This document shows positions 36,371-44,889 of a stretch of 64,000 nt of DNA, one piece after another (the stretch's first letter is position 1; every line of letters begins with the position of its first letter). A program made the position numbers and the translations under genes. Below the pieces are notes generated by a model. That model was not told the origin of the DNA and searched no databases. It worked only from the letters and a program-made list of their open reading frames with translations. Origin of the DNA: SpSt-333 sp964371615 (GTDB taxonomy: Bacteria > Bacteroidota > Ignavibacteria > UBA10030 > UBA8401); the NCBI GenBank assembly GCA_964371615.1, contig CAYJMS010000002.1:124001-188000 (forward strand). The letters run 5' to 3'.

Positions 36371-37387
36371 TCACACTGCGAGGATCTCTTCCGGTTCCTC
36401 TCTGGAGTACAGCGAAGGATCGATGTGTCCGCGTTCTTTCACCGATAAAAGGATCTCTTCAATCGGTGCGACTTCAACAAATTGCATGAGATGATTGCGA
36501 AGTTTCGACGCATTCGGTGTTCCGCGTAAATATCCGATGTAGAATTTCCGCATCTCGACCACGCCGCGATGTTCGCCCTTAAATGCAGCGGAGGCTTTCA
36601 GTAATTCAAGACAGATATCAATTTTCTCTGCCAGCGTCCGCGGCTGTACGATTTCGCCGGTCGCAAAAAAATGTTTCACCTCCGAAAAGATCCACGGATT
36701 GTCGATTGCAGCACGGCCGATCATCACGCCGTCGCATCCTGTCTCATCGTACACATCGCGAATCTGCTGCGGTTCGGTCAAACTTCCGTTGACAATAATC
36801 GGGATAGTGACCGCTTCTTTCACTTTCGGAATCCATTGATAGTCGGGCGAGCCGTTGTGTCCCTGCGATCTGGTGCGGCAGTGGATCGTTAATGCCTGCA
36901 CGCCGATCCCTTCGAGCATCTTTGCCACTTCCACAATCCTGATCGACGATTCATCCCAGCCGAGCCGTGTTTTTACAGTGACCGGTAATTTTGTTGCCTT
37001 GATGACATTCAAAACGATCCGTTCCATCTGGCCGAGATCTTTCAATAGACCGGCACCGGCGCCGCGGCCGGCAACTTTTTTCACCCAGCATCCGGCGTTG
37101 ATATCGATCAGATCCGGGTTGAGGGAATCCGCCATTCGTGCCGCCCCTTCCATCGCATTCTCATCGCCGCCGTATAATTGAATGCCGAACGGACGTTCTT
37201 CTTCCTTGAACAACATTTTTTTGAATGTCTTATCGTTCTTCCGCACCAATCCGTCGGAATTGACAAACTCCGTGTACATAATATCCGCGCCAAGTCGTTT
37301 GCAGATCAACCGGAACGGTTGATCTGTAACATCCTCCATCGGTGCGAGGATCAGCGGTTTTTCAATATCGTATTTTCCTATTTTCAT
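36371..37387 (-). CDS. dusB: tRNA-dihydrouridine synthase DusB
   Basis: 338 residues, FMN-dependent enzyme reducing uridines in the tRNA D-loop. N-terminal LILAPMEDVTDQPFRLICKR, catalytic cysteine in DINAGCWVKKVAGRGAGAGL, and NGSLTEPQQIRDVYDETGCD GVMIGRA region for phosphate binding. The C-terminal helical domain follows. In the active-site motif, Asn-Ala-Gly-Cys-Trp replaces the more common MGCP, but the cysteine is kept. Confidence 0.94.
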   Translation of the reverse strand: MKIGKYDIEKPLILAPMEDVTDQPFRLICKRLGADIMYTEFVNSDGLVRKNDKTFKKMLFKEEERPFGIQLYGGDENAMEGAARMADSLNPDLIDINAGCWVKKVAGRGAGAGLLKDLGQMERIVLNVIKATKLPVTVKTRLGWDESSIRIVEVAKMLEGIGVQALTIHCRTRSQGHNGSPDYQWIPKVKEAVTIPIIVNGSLTEPQQIRDVYDETGCDGVMIGRAAIDNPWIFSEVKHFFATGEIVQPRTLAEKIDICLELLKASAAFKGEHRGVVEMRKFYIGYLRGTPNASKLRNHLMQFVEVAPIEEILLSVKERGHIDPSLYSREEPEEILAV

Positions 37388-37453
37388 GCTGCGTTGCCGT
37401 TAGAATGAGTTGCACTCTTTCCCGCGGCTTTTTGAATTACCTGTTGTAATTTT

Positions 37454-38470
37454 TTAATTGGATTTAATGTGCTGTACAATAAACTCCGCAAATTGCTTTG
37501 TACCGACTTTTGAATTCGGATTAAGGTCTCTTGTTACTTCGTGCGGATTCCGTACTGTCTCCCGGATGGCTTTGTAGATCTTCTCCGCCGCTGTTTTCTC
37601 TCCCAGGTGATCCAGCATCATTGCGCCGCCCAGAATCAATGCCGAAGGATTGGCAATATCTTTTCCGGCGATATCCGGTGCGCTGCCGTGAACCGCTTCA
37701 AAGATTGCCGTCTCTTTGCCGATATTTGCACCGGGCGCGACACCCAGTCCGCCGACAAGACCGGAACAGAGATCCGAAAGGATGTCGCCAAACAGATTTG
37801 TCGTCACAATCACGTCGTATTGATTGGGATTCAGAACCAGTTGCATTGCCATATTGTCGATGATGACGTCGTTGGTCTGGATTTCGGGATACTCTTCCGC
37901 CACCTTTTTCCCCACTTCAAGAAAAAGGCCGCCGGTAAATTTCATAATATTGGCTTTGTGTACGATTGAAACTTTTTTCCGGTTGTGTGTTCGCGCATAT
38001 TCGAAAGCGGCACGAACGATCCGCTCGGATCCATACCGGGTAATAATACCGATCGTTTCTGCAGCACTTTTCTGGGCATCGATGTAATGTTCAATTCCCG
38101 AGTAAAATTCCTCGATATTCTCACGGAATATCACCAAATCAACTCCGCTGTATCGCGACGGCACTCCTTCAAATGATTTTGCAGGACGAAGATTAATATA
38201 CAGGTCAAATTCCTTGCGTAATGCCACGTTGACGCTGCGAAAACCCTTCCCCAATTGTGTCGTTAACGGACCCTTTAACGCTACTTTATTCTGCGAAATG
38301 GAGGCGATTGTCTGTTCCGGAATCGGATCCTTGAATTTTTCTACCCCTGCAAGTCCTGCCTGTTGTTCATCCCACTGAATATTGACCCCGGTGGCTTCAA
38401 TAACCCGTACCGCCGCTTCGGTGATACTGGGTCCTATGCCGTCGCCGGGTATTAAAGTAACTCTGTGCAT
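37454..38470 (-). CDS. NAD(P)-dependent isocitrate dehydrogenase (isopropylmalate dehydrogenase family)
   Basis: 338 residues from the ATG at 38470 with AAAGGAG six bases upstream. VTLIPGDGIGPSITEAAV at the N-terminus, IFRENIEEFYSGIEHY (closer to NAD-type isocitrate than to isopropylmalate enzymes), and NLFGDILSDLCSGLVGGLG. Probably the TCA-cycle oxidation of isocitrate to 2-oxoglutarate. Not next to leucine genes. Homo-isocitrate dehydrogenase is a less likely alternative. Confidence 0.85.
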   Translation of the reverse strand: MHRVTLIPGDGIGPSITEAAVRVIEATGVNIQWDEQQAGLAGVEKFKDPIPEQTIASISQNKVALKGPLTTQLGKGFRSVNVALRKEFDLYINLRPAKSFEGVPSRYSGVDLVIFRENIEEFYSGIEHYIDAQKSAAETIGIITRYGSERIVRAAFEYARTHNRKKVSIVHKANIMKFTGGLFLEVGKKVAEEYPEIQTNDVIIDNMAMQLVLNPNQYDVIVTTNLFGDILSDLCSGLVGGLGVAPGANIGKETAIFEAVHGSAPDIAGKDIANPSALILGGAMMLDHLGEKTAAEKIYKAIRETVRNPHEVTRDLNPNSKVGTKQFAEFIVQHIKSN

Positions 38471-38569
38471 CGGTCTCCTTTGTCTGAATTTGTAAAATAT
38501 ACGAAAAATTGAAGAGTTACCAAAGTCCCCGGAAAATTCATCTTTGTAAAACGCCAATTTTTCGGTACC

Positions 38570-39427
38570 TTGAAGTCTCATAACACAACAAAATTATCCG
38601 AATTGAAAAAATATCTCAATTTTATCAAGATAGAGCACACGCTTTTCTCACTTCCTATGATCTACAGCGGCGTGTTTCTCGCTTCAAAAGAAACACCATC
38701 GGCGGTACTTCTTGTTCTGGTATTGACTGCCGCAGTCGGGGCGCGTCTTGTGGCAATGACGCTGAATCGTATCATAGACCGGGAGATCGACCGGCATAAT
38801 CCGCGGACACTCAGCAGGGAATTGCCGAGCGGTGCCATGCACATCGGTGAAAGCTTTGGGATTCTTCTTTTCGGACTCGCATTGTACCTCGTCTCCGCAA
38901 AACTGATCTCCGATTTTTGTTTTTATCTGTCCCCTATTCCTCTTATTGTCTTCGCCATATATCCATACTTGAAGCGATTTACTCCGTTGGCACATTTCGG
39001 AGTAGGCATGGGACTGGCGATGGGGCCGCTGGGCGGATTCTTCGCCGTGGTCGGTTCGTTGGACCGGTTCGGGGAAGCATTGCTTCTTCCCCTCTTCAAT
39101 CTCTTTTGGGCGACAGGATTCGACATTATCTACTCAACGCTTGATGAAGAATTCGATAAAAAGGCGGGGCTGTTTTCATTCCCCTCCCGGTTCGGAAAGA
39201 AAAGAGCGTTGCAAATATCTGCCGCGCTTCATTTCCTTGCATTTGTAGTACTTGCCGCGCTGGTGTTGATATCATTAAAAGCGCTGATCGCTCTCCCGTT
39301 TCTTTTTCTCAGCGGGTTTCTTCTCTGGTTAGAACAACACAAAGCGGAAGATGTCGAGCTGGCGTTCTTTAAGATTAATATCGTTGTCGGATTCAGCATT
39401 CTGGTCATGATCATTGTCAGTATATAA
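38570..39427 (+). CDS. mqnP: UbiA-type prenyltransferase of the futalosine menaquinone pathway (MqnP-like)
   Basis: 285 residues, about eight membrane helices. Aspartate motif NRIIDREIDRHNPRT binds the prenyl diphosphate and a second motif lies in YSTLDEEFDKKAGLFS. It would attach the isoprenoid tail to the naphthoquinol precursor. Placed at the head of a cluster with ubiX, ubiD, mqnE-A and mqnC, which fits MqnP rather than ubiquinone UbiA. The start is uncertain: a TTG at 38570 gives the listed length and another TTG at 38603 is possible; no clear RBS precedes either. Confidence 0.85.
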   Translation: MKSHNTTKLSELKKYLNFIKIEHTLFSLPMIYSGVFLASKETPSAVLLVLVLTAAVGARLVAMTLNRIIDREIDRHNPRTLSRELPSGAMHIGESFGILLFGLALYLVSAKLISDFCFYLSPIPLIVFAIYPYLKRFTPLAHFGVGMGLAMGPLGGFFAVVGSLDRFGEALLLPLFNLFWATGFDIIYSTLDEEFDKKAGLFSFPSRFGKKRALQISAALHFLAFVVLAALVLISLKALIALPFLFLSGFLLWLEQHKAEDVELAFFKINIVVGFSILVMIIVSI

Positions 39428-39437
39428 CTAAAAAGGA

Positions 39438-39472
39438 ACCGGGTATAGACAGTTTTGTCTATGCATCCCGGT
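39438..39472 (+). promoter_or_regulatory. Stem-loop between the prenyltransferase and ubiX genes
   Basis: CCGGG/CCCGG and ATAGACA/TGTCTAT form a long interrupted hairpin that ends eight bases before the ubiX ATG and overlaps its only weak RBS candidate (GGTGG). It could tune translation of ubiX or stabilise the processed mRNA. No T-run follows, so it is not an obvious terminator. Confidence 0.4.
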
Positions 39473-39480
39473 GGTTCACA

Positions 39481-40032
39481 ATGAAAATAGTCGTCGGCAT
39501 TACAGGAAGTTCCGGAGCGGTGTACGCATTTGATTTTCTGAAAAAATCAACCTCCGATAAATATCTCGTCGTCAGCAAATGGGGAAAGGTGTTGCTGAAA
39601 GACGAGTTGAAGATGAACGAAGAGGATCTTCATCCGTACGTCAAGAAACAATTCGATGACAAAGACCTGACGGCGCCGATCGCCTCCGGTTCGAATCATT
39701 TTGACGCCTTTGTGATCCTTCCCTGCTCGACATCGACGCTCGGGAAGATCGCTTCCGGCATCGGCGATACGCTGATCACCCGCACCGCACAGGTAGCGTT
39801 GAAAGAGCGGTACAAACTCGTTATTTGCGTTCGTGAGACGCCGATGTCCACGCTCGCGTTGGAACAGTGCGCAAAACTTTCATCCTACGGTGCGATTATC
39901 ATGCCGATCTCTCCGCCGCTGTATTTCGTTCCGGAGAATGTTGCGGAATACATCGGCGCTTTTACGGATAAAGTACTCGGAGTGGTAGGTGAACGACGCG
40001 GTAAAGGATGGAGAGCGGAAGAGTTGGAGTGA
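39481..40032 (+). CDS. ubiX: Flavin prenyltransferase UbiX-like
   Basis: 183 residues. IVVGITGSSGAVYAFDFLKK at the N-terminus binds the flavin, and PCSTSTLGKIASGIGDTL and RETPMSTLALEQCAKL are family motifs. It makes the prenylated FMN needed by the UbiD-type decarboxylase encoded next. Confidence 0.93.
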   Translation: MKIVVGITGSSGAVYAFDFLKKSTSDKYLVVSKWGKVLLKDELKMNEEDLHPYVKKQFDDKDLTAPIASGSNHFDAFVILPCSTSTLGKIASGIGDTLITRTAQVALKERYKLVICVRETPMSTLALEQCAKLSSYGAIIMPISPPLYFVPENVAEYIGAFTDKVLGVVGERRGKGWRAEELE

Positions 40033-40125
40033 CTTGGGAATTAGTAATTGGTAATTGGTAATTGGTCAATGTTCATTGGGAATTGGTTAATGGTTGCAAG
40101 AAACAGTATTTAGGAAAACGACAGC
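40033..40125 (+). repeat. Short tandem repeats between ubiX and the decarboxylase gene
   Basis: The gap is largely iterations of an AATTGGT-like heptamer (for example GGTAATTGGTAATTGGTC), then a short tail that carries the next gene's start. Similar arrays lie at 41930-41985, 42056-42090 and, with other units, at 48860-48960 and 52736-52780. Confidence 0.7.
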
Positions 40126-41892
40126 ATGTTCGATAACCTACAAGACTTCGTTAAGCATCTCGAAAAGGAAGGCGAACTTCACCGCGTCAAGGTTGAGGTC
40201 GATCCGGAATTGGAGATTACCGAGATTGCTACGCGCGCATTGAATCTCGGAAAGCCGGCGTTGCTTTTCGAGAATGTCAAAGGGGCGGATTTCCCACTGG
40301 TGATCAACATCCTTGCGAGCGAGCGGCGGATTGAGTTGGCGCTTGGCCGGCATCCGGATGAAATCGGCGAACAATTGATCAATTTTGCAGAAAAACTCAT
40401 GCCTCCTTCGCCGAAGATTCTATTCCAGGAATCGGCGATGGTAAAACGTTTCCTCTCTTCCCGTCCAAAAAATATCACCGTGGGACGGTCGCAGGCGGTG
40501 ATCGAAAAACCGAATCTCTCCTCCCTGCCGATTCTGAAAACCTGGCCGGAAGACGGAGGACGATTCGTTACTCTTCCGCAAGTAGTCACGTACGACCCAA
40601 AGAGCGGTAAACGGAACATCGGTATGTACCGTATCCAGAAATACGACGATCAGACAGCCGGCATGCATTGGCAGATCGGCAAAGGGGGCGGATATCATTA
40701 TCACACCGCGGAAAAGATGAACCAACCGCTTGAAGTAGCGCTGGTCATCGGCTCCGATCCCGCTCTGTTGCTGGCTACCGTCGCGGCGCTTCCGGAAGGA
40801 ATCGACGAGGCGATGTTTGCCGGATTCCTGCGCGGCAAACCGACGGAGTTCGTCAGCGGACGTTCCATCAGCATTCCGGTCCCGGCGAATGCGGAATTTA
40901 TCCTTGAGGGAATTGTGAAACCGCATGAACGACGGCTGGAAGGGCCGTTCGGAGATCATTTCGGACATTATTCCCATGCGGCGAATTTCCCCGTGTTCCA
41001 TATTCACACAATGACCCGCCGGAAAGATCCGATTTATCCCGCGACCATCGTCGGCATTCCGCCGATGGAGGATAAATTTATCGGCGATGCCACGCAGCAG
41101 ATTCTCGCTCCTCTAGCACGATTGATCCACCATGAAGTGAAGAATGTGTGGGCGTATTACGAAGCAGGATTCCACAATCTTCTCGTCGTCTCCGTCAACG
41201 AACGATATCAAAAAGAGGCGATGAAGGCGGCTCTCGGACTGATGGGAACGGGACAACTATCGCTGACAAAATGCCTCATCACCGTTTCCGAACAGGTGGA
41301 TGTCCGCAATTTCCACGAGGTGATGAAAGCGGTACGGGATAATTTCGATCCGCATTTCGATTTTGTGATGATCCCGAAGGTTCCTCTCGATACGCTCGAT
41401 TTCACCTCCTTTACGATGAATCTCGGCAGCAAGATGATCATCGACGCGACGGAGAAAAAACGGCCGAAGCATCGTGTGAACGTAAAAAAACTAACCGAAG
41501 TTGTGAAATCGCTCACAACGTACGACCGGCGTATCGTAGACGCCCGGCTGGTCGAAGGGGCGCTGCTGCTGGTGAAGGTGAAAAAAGAGGGAGACGCGGT
41601 GATCAAAAAGATCGTCAAGCATCCCGAACTTGAAGGGGTGAAGATGGCCGCTACGGTGAGCTTCGATGTGGATATCAATGAGCAGGAAAGTTATATCTGG
41701 GGATTGTTCACACGGTTCGATTGCGAACGGGATGTGATCTTCAGCGAACAAAAATTGATCGGCATCTCCCCCATATATAAAGGTATTCTCGGCATCGACG
41801 CCACATGGAAGACCGGCTATCCGAATCCATTGGTGATGGACGAAGCGATCGTCAAAAAAGTTGATGAGCGGTGGGACAGCTATTGGCGATAA
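40126..41892 (+). CDS. mqnL: UbiD-family menaquinone-pathway decarboxylase (MqnL-like)
   Basis: 588 residues. UbiD fold with the prenyl-FMN-dependent catalytic region (ERRLEGPFGDHFGHYS, and YPATIVGIPPMEDKFIGDAT). It would decarboxylate 1,4-dihydroxy-6-naphthoate derivatives in the late futalosine pathway. UbiX is encoded immediately upstream, and other mqn genes follow. Confidence 0.9.
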   Translation: MFDNLQDFVKHLEKEGELHRVKVEVDPELEITEIATRALNLGKPALLFENVKGADFPLVINILASERRIELALGRHPDEIGEQLINFAEKLMPPSPKILFQESAMVKRFLSSRPKNITVGRSQAVIEKPNLSSLPILKTWPEDGGRFVTLPQVVTYDPKSGKRNIGMYRIQKYDDQTAGMHWQIGKGGGYHYHTAEKMNQPLEVALVIGSDPALLLATVAALPEGIDEAMFAGFLRGKPTEFVSGRSISIPVPANAEFILEGIVKPHERRLEGPFGDHFGHYSHAANFPVFHIHTMTRRKDPIYPATIVGIPPMEDKFIGDATQQILAPLARLIHHEVKNVWAYYEAGFHNLLVVSVNERYQKEAMKAALGLMGTGQLSLTKCLITVSEQVDVRNFHEVMKAVRDNFDPHFDFVMIPKVPLDTLDFTSFTMNLGSKMIIDATEKKRPKHRVNVKKLTEVVKSLTTYDRRIVDARLVEGALLLVKVKKEGDAVIKKIVKHPELEGVKMAATVSFDVDINEQESYIWGLFTRFDCERDVIFSEQKLIGISPIYKGILGIDATWKTGYPNPLVMDEAIVKKVDERWDSYWR

Positions 41893-42102
41893 AAAGCAAT
41901 GATGAATGCGAGATGAGAAAATAGGAATTAGGTATTAGGTAATAGGTATTAGGTATTAGGTAAAAGGAACTAGGAATTGGTAATTGCTTGCCCGCCGTGC
42001 GCTGTTCACCCTGAGCGACACCGCGCTTTTTGCGGTGGAGTCGAAGGGTGGCGGGGGAATTAGTAATTGGAAATTGGTAATTAGTAATTGGTATAAGGAA
42101 AT
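41893..42102 (+). repeat. Nested repeats: heptamer-like array containing a palindromic element
   Basis: A TAGGTAT-type tandem array (about 41930-41985) and an AATTGGT-type array (about 42056-42090) flank a palindrome at 41991-42055. The palindrome has outer arms CCCGCC/GGCGGG and inner CACCCT/AGGGTG and AGCGAC-GAGTCG pieces. A diverged copy of the palindrome lies at 52864-52928. This fills the gap before mqnE-A. Confidence 0.75.
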
Positions 42103-43965
42103 ATGAATACGATAATACATTTTAGAGATAAGAATTTACATCCGATTTGGGATAAAGTGCAGAGCGGGCAACGGCTTTCGCTGCAGGACGGATTGACAAT
42201 GTTTGGATCGCAGGATGTCATTTCCATCGGCAAAATGGCCCATGCCGTGCAACAGATGAAGAGCGGCGATGCGGTCTATTATGTCGTGAATCAAAAAATA
42301 GAACCGACGAATATCTGCGTCCTCTCCTGCAAATTCTGCGATTTCGCGGTGAAGCAGAATTCTCCCGAAGCGTATGAGATGACTATCGAGGAGATCATCG
42401 GAAAACTCAATTCCGATGTTCACGAGGTCCACATCACCGGCGGCCTGCATCCCGATTGGCCGTGGGAATATTACGTGGGCATGGTGCGCGACATTAAAAA
42501 AGCGTTCCCGCAGGTCGACGTGAAGGCATTCACTGCCGTGGAGATCGATTTCTTCCATAAAAAGTTTAAGATGTCAATTGAAGAAGTGCTGCGTCAATTA
42601 TTTGATGCAGGATTGCGGACGATGCCCGGCGGCGGCGCCGAAGTCTTTTCCGAACGGGTCCGGAAACTTCTTTTCAATCAAAAAATCGGAGCAAAGACCT
42701 GGTTCGACGTTCACACCACTGCGCACAAACTCGGAATCCCCTCTAATGCCACATTGCTGTACGGCCACATCGAGACGTACGAGGAGCGGGTCGGTCACAT
42801 GATACGATTGCGCGAGGCGCAGGACCAGACGAACGGTTTTCTCTCGTTCATTCCCCTCGCCTTCCAGCCCGGCGATACCGGCATCAAACCGAAAAACGAG
42901 TTCACTTCCGCGATCGAGGATCTGAAAACGATCGCCGTATCGCGATTGATGCTCGACAATTTTCCGCACATCAAGGCATACTGGGTGATGCTGACGGAGG
43001 AAGTGGCATCCGTGGCGCTTAATTTCGGTGCGGATGACATGGACGGAACGGTGGGCGGAGAAAAGATTGCGCATGATGCCGGCGCGGTCAGTCCCATGGC
43101 AATGGCGAAGGATAAATTGATCAAGATCATCAACGACGCCGGCAAGATACCGGTGGAGCGGGATGTCTATTATAATGCGCTGGACATCAACTCCGACAAT
43201 GTGATCGGAAAAATTCCCTATTTGAATTCCGTTCCGTACTACCATCATTTTGAACAGCGGCAATTTAAAATGCTTCCGGTGGCGCCGCGGCGGATGGGCA
43301 CCCTGTCGCGGAACGGAAAGATCGATGCCGGACTCTATTCGCTGATGGATTATTTTTCGCAGGAAGAGAATCTCGAATTGATGGAGTATTGCATCGCATC
43401 CCGCGATCAGGTAAAGAGCGTCATCCTTCTCTCCACCGAAGGATGGCAGGGACTGGAAGGTAAAACCATCGGCATCATCGACGATACCGCCACATCGGTC
43501 AGACTTCTTCAGGTGCTGCTGGAGAAAAAATACGGCGTCAAAGCGCAGTTCCGCCGCATGCATGCCGGTGTTAACGACTATTCCCATTTCGAAGCAATAC
43601 TGTTGATCGGCGACGAAGCGCTGAAGACGGTCAAAGCCGGCGCCCCGGGATTTGACCTCGTCTACGACCTTGCAAAAGAATGGTATGAATGGATGAAAAT
43701 GCCGTTCGTCTTCGCCGTCTGGGCGCACAAGAAAAATTTGTCGGAGGAGAAAAAACACGATCTGGGTGAGATCATCCGAATTTCGCTCGAACTTGGAACA
43801 TCACAGCTGGATTCGATCGGCACCAGGCACGGTGCGTCCATCGGGCTGACACCGGAAGAGACGACGGATTTTCTGCGGGGCTTTCAATACCATATCGGTG
43901 AACGGGAAAAAGAGGCAATCCACACATTCAAAAAACTCGTTGAAGAAGTGGAAGTAAGTTTGTAA
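42103..43965 (+). CDS. mqnE-mqnA: Fused aminofutalosine synthase and chorismate dehydratase (MqnE-MqnA)
   Basis: 620 residues, two enzymes in one chain. Residues about 1-375 are MqnE: a radical SAM domain with cluster motif CVLSCKFC, and GGGAEVFSERVRK. It joins 3-enolpyruvylbenzoate to an adenosyl radical to give aminofutalosine. Residues about 395-615 are MqnA, starting IGKIPYLNSVPYYHHFEQ, with IASRDQVKSVILLS and AKEWYEWMKMPFVFAVW; it makes 3-enolpyruvylbenzoate from chorismate. The second domain's product is thus the first domain's substrate. Normally the two are separate genes. The fusion is a single uninterrupted frame. Confidence 0.92.
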   Translation: MNTIIHFRDKNLHPIWDKVQSGQRLSLQDGLTMFGSQDVISIGKMAHAVQQMKSGDAVYYVVNQKIEPTNICVLSCKFCDFAVKQNSPEAYEMTIEEIIGKLNSDVHEVHITGGLHPDWPWEYYVGMVRDIKKAFPQVDVKAFTAVEIDFFHKKFKMSIEEVLRQLFDAGLRTMPGGGAEVFSERVRKLLFNQKIGAKTWFDVHTTAHKLGIPSNATLLYGHIETYEERVGHMIRLREAQDQTNGFLSFIPLAFQPGDTGIKPKNEFTSAIEDLKTIAVSRLMLDNFPHIKAYWVMLTEEVASVALNFGADDMDGTVGGEKIAHDAGAVSPMAMAKDKLIKIINDAGKIPVERDVYYNALDINSDNVIGKIPYLNSVPYYHHFEQRQFKMLPVAPRRMGTLSRNGKIDAGLYSLMDYFSQEENLELMEYCIASRDQVKSVILLSTEGWQGLEGKTIGIIDDTATSVRLLQVLLEKKYGVKAQFRRMHAGVNDYSHFEAILLIGDEALKTVKAGAPGFDLVYDLAKEWYEWMKMPFVFAVWAHKKNLSEEKKHDLGEIIRISLELGTSQLDSIGTRHGASIGLTPEETTDFLRGFQYHIGEREKEAIHTFKKLVEEVEVSL

Positions 43966-43998
43966 ATTGTTGTACACTTAACGCGGATAATCGACTAC

Positions 43999-44826
43999 AT
44001 GGAACAACAGCTCTTATCACGATTTCAGGAATTGATCCAGCAAGGCGAAAAACTGGTCCCCGAAGGGGGATTGGAATTCTCCGGTTATAACGCAAAAATG
44101 CAGAGTCAGTATCTTCTTTGGCGCAAAAACTGCCTCGATGTCCTTTCGAAAGCCGGTGACAAAGCGGCACCGCTGCGCGAGAAACTCACCAAAGACGAGA
44201 ACGGCGCGTATTTTTACCAGAATTCCGCACAGTTGATCCTTGATACTATCCGGCAATCGCTGCCGATGGTCGAATCCGCTGCGAAAAAGAGCGCCGCTTC
44301 GGCGCCTGCTCCTGCAAAAACAGCCGCGGCACCGCCCAAGGCAGATCCGCCGCAGCCGAAAGCAGCACCGCCGTCGCCCGCACCAAAGCATGAAGCGCCA
44401 AAACAATCTCAGTCAGCGGCAGCAGCTCCGGTTTCGGTATCGAAACAAGTGTTTGTACTGTCTTCTTCCGAAACCGAACTGCAATCACAGCTCACAGGAT
44501 TTTTAAAAGAGATCAACATCGAACCGGTTGTCTTTAAGCGAAGCGCTGCAGCGGATGCGATCATCACGTTTTTCGAACAATATCCGGCCGTCAAATTCGC
44601 TTATTATCTTTTCTCCGCCGACGATAATCACAACGTCATGTTCGAATTGGGATATCTGGTCGGCAGAATCGGTCCGAACAGAATCGTCTGCATCCATAAG
44701 AAAGAAGATACTCCCCCAAAAGGAGTCCCCGGCATTGCCTACAAAGAAATCGTTGTCAAACTGGAAGAGATCAGTTTCGGATTGATTAAAGACCTTAAAG
44801 CGGCGGGATTTTCCGTCTCCATATAA
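43999..44826 (+). CDS. TIR-like nucleotide-binding protein with helical N-terminal domain, inside the menaquinone cluster
   Basis: 275 residues in three parts. A helical N-terminal domain (1-90; WRKNCLDVLSKAGDKA resembles the helical region found in front of many TIR-like and other defence-associated effectors), an Ala/Pro/Lys-rich linker (about 93-145), and a C-terminal domain (about 148-275) resembling the TIR-like family of predicted nucleotide-binding proteins (CAP12/PF10137-type). Key pieces: KQVFVLSSSE, FFEQYPAVKFAYYLFSADD, NVMFELGYLVGRIGPNRIVC, and a final LIKDLKAAGFSVSI. The Glu in FELGY is kept. Family members include NAD+-cleaving effectors, but activity here is unproven. It lies 33 bases after mqnE-A and ends just before a strong terminator. 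Confidence 0.8.
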   Translation: MEQQLLSRFQELIQQGEKLVPEGGLEFSGYNAKMQSQYLLWRKNCLDVLSKAGDKAAPLREKLTKDENGAYFYQNSAQLILDTIRQSLPMVESAAKKSAASAPAPAKTAAAPPKADPPQPKAAPPSPAPKHEAPKQSQSAAAAPVSVSKQVFVLSSSETELQSQLTGFLKEINIEPVVFKRSAAADAIITFFEQYPAVKFAYYLFSADDNHNVMFELGYLVGRIGPNRIVCIHKKEDTPPKGVPGIAYKEIVVKLEEISFGLIKDLKAAGFSVSI

Positions 44827-44841
44827 TTGACGAATTAACGA

Positions 44842-44875
44842 CCTTGTCGGGTTTACCTCACCGACAAGGTTTTTT
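44842..44875 (+). terminator. Rho-independent terminator between the TIR-like gene and mqnC
   Basis: Perfect nine-pair stem CCTTGTCGG/CCGACAAGG with a ten-base loop, then TTTTTT. It ends only 14 bases before the mqnC ATG, leaving no room for a separate promoter downstream of it. Confidence 0.9.
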
Positions 44876-44889
44876 CTGTACTTTTGTAT

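Noticed and set aside
42598..43758. 386-residue open frame on the minus strand
   Set aside because: Antisense shadow of the well-supported mqnE-mqnA gene; its translation has no domain.
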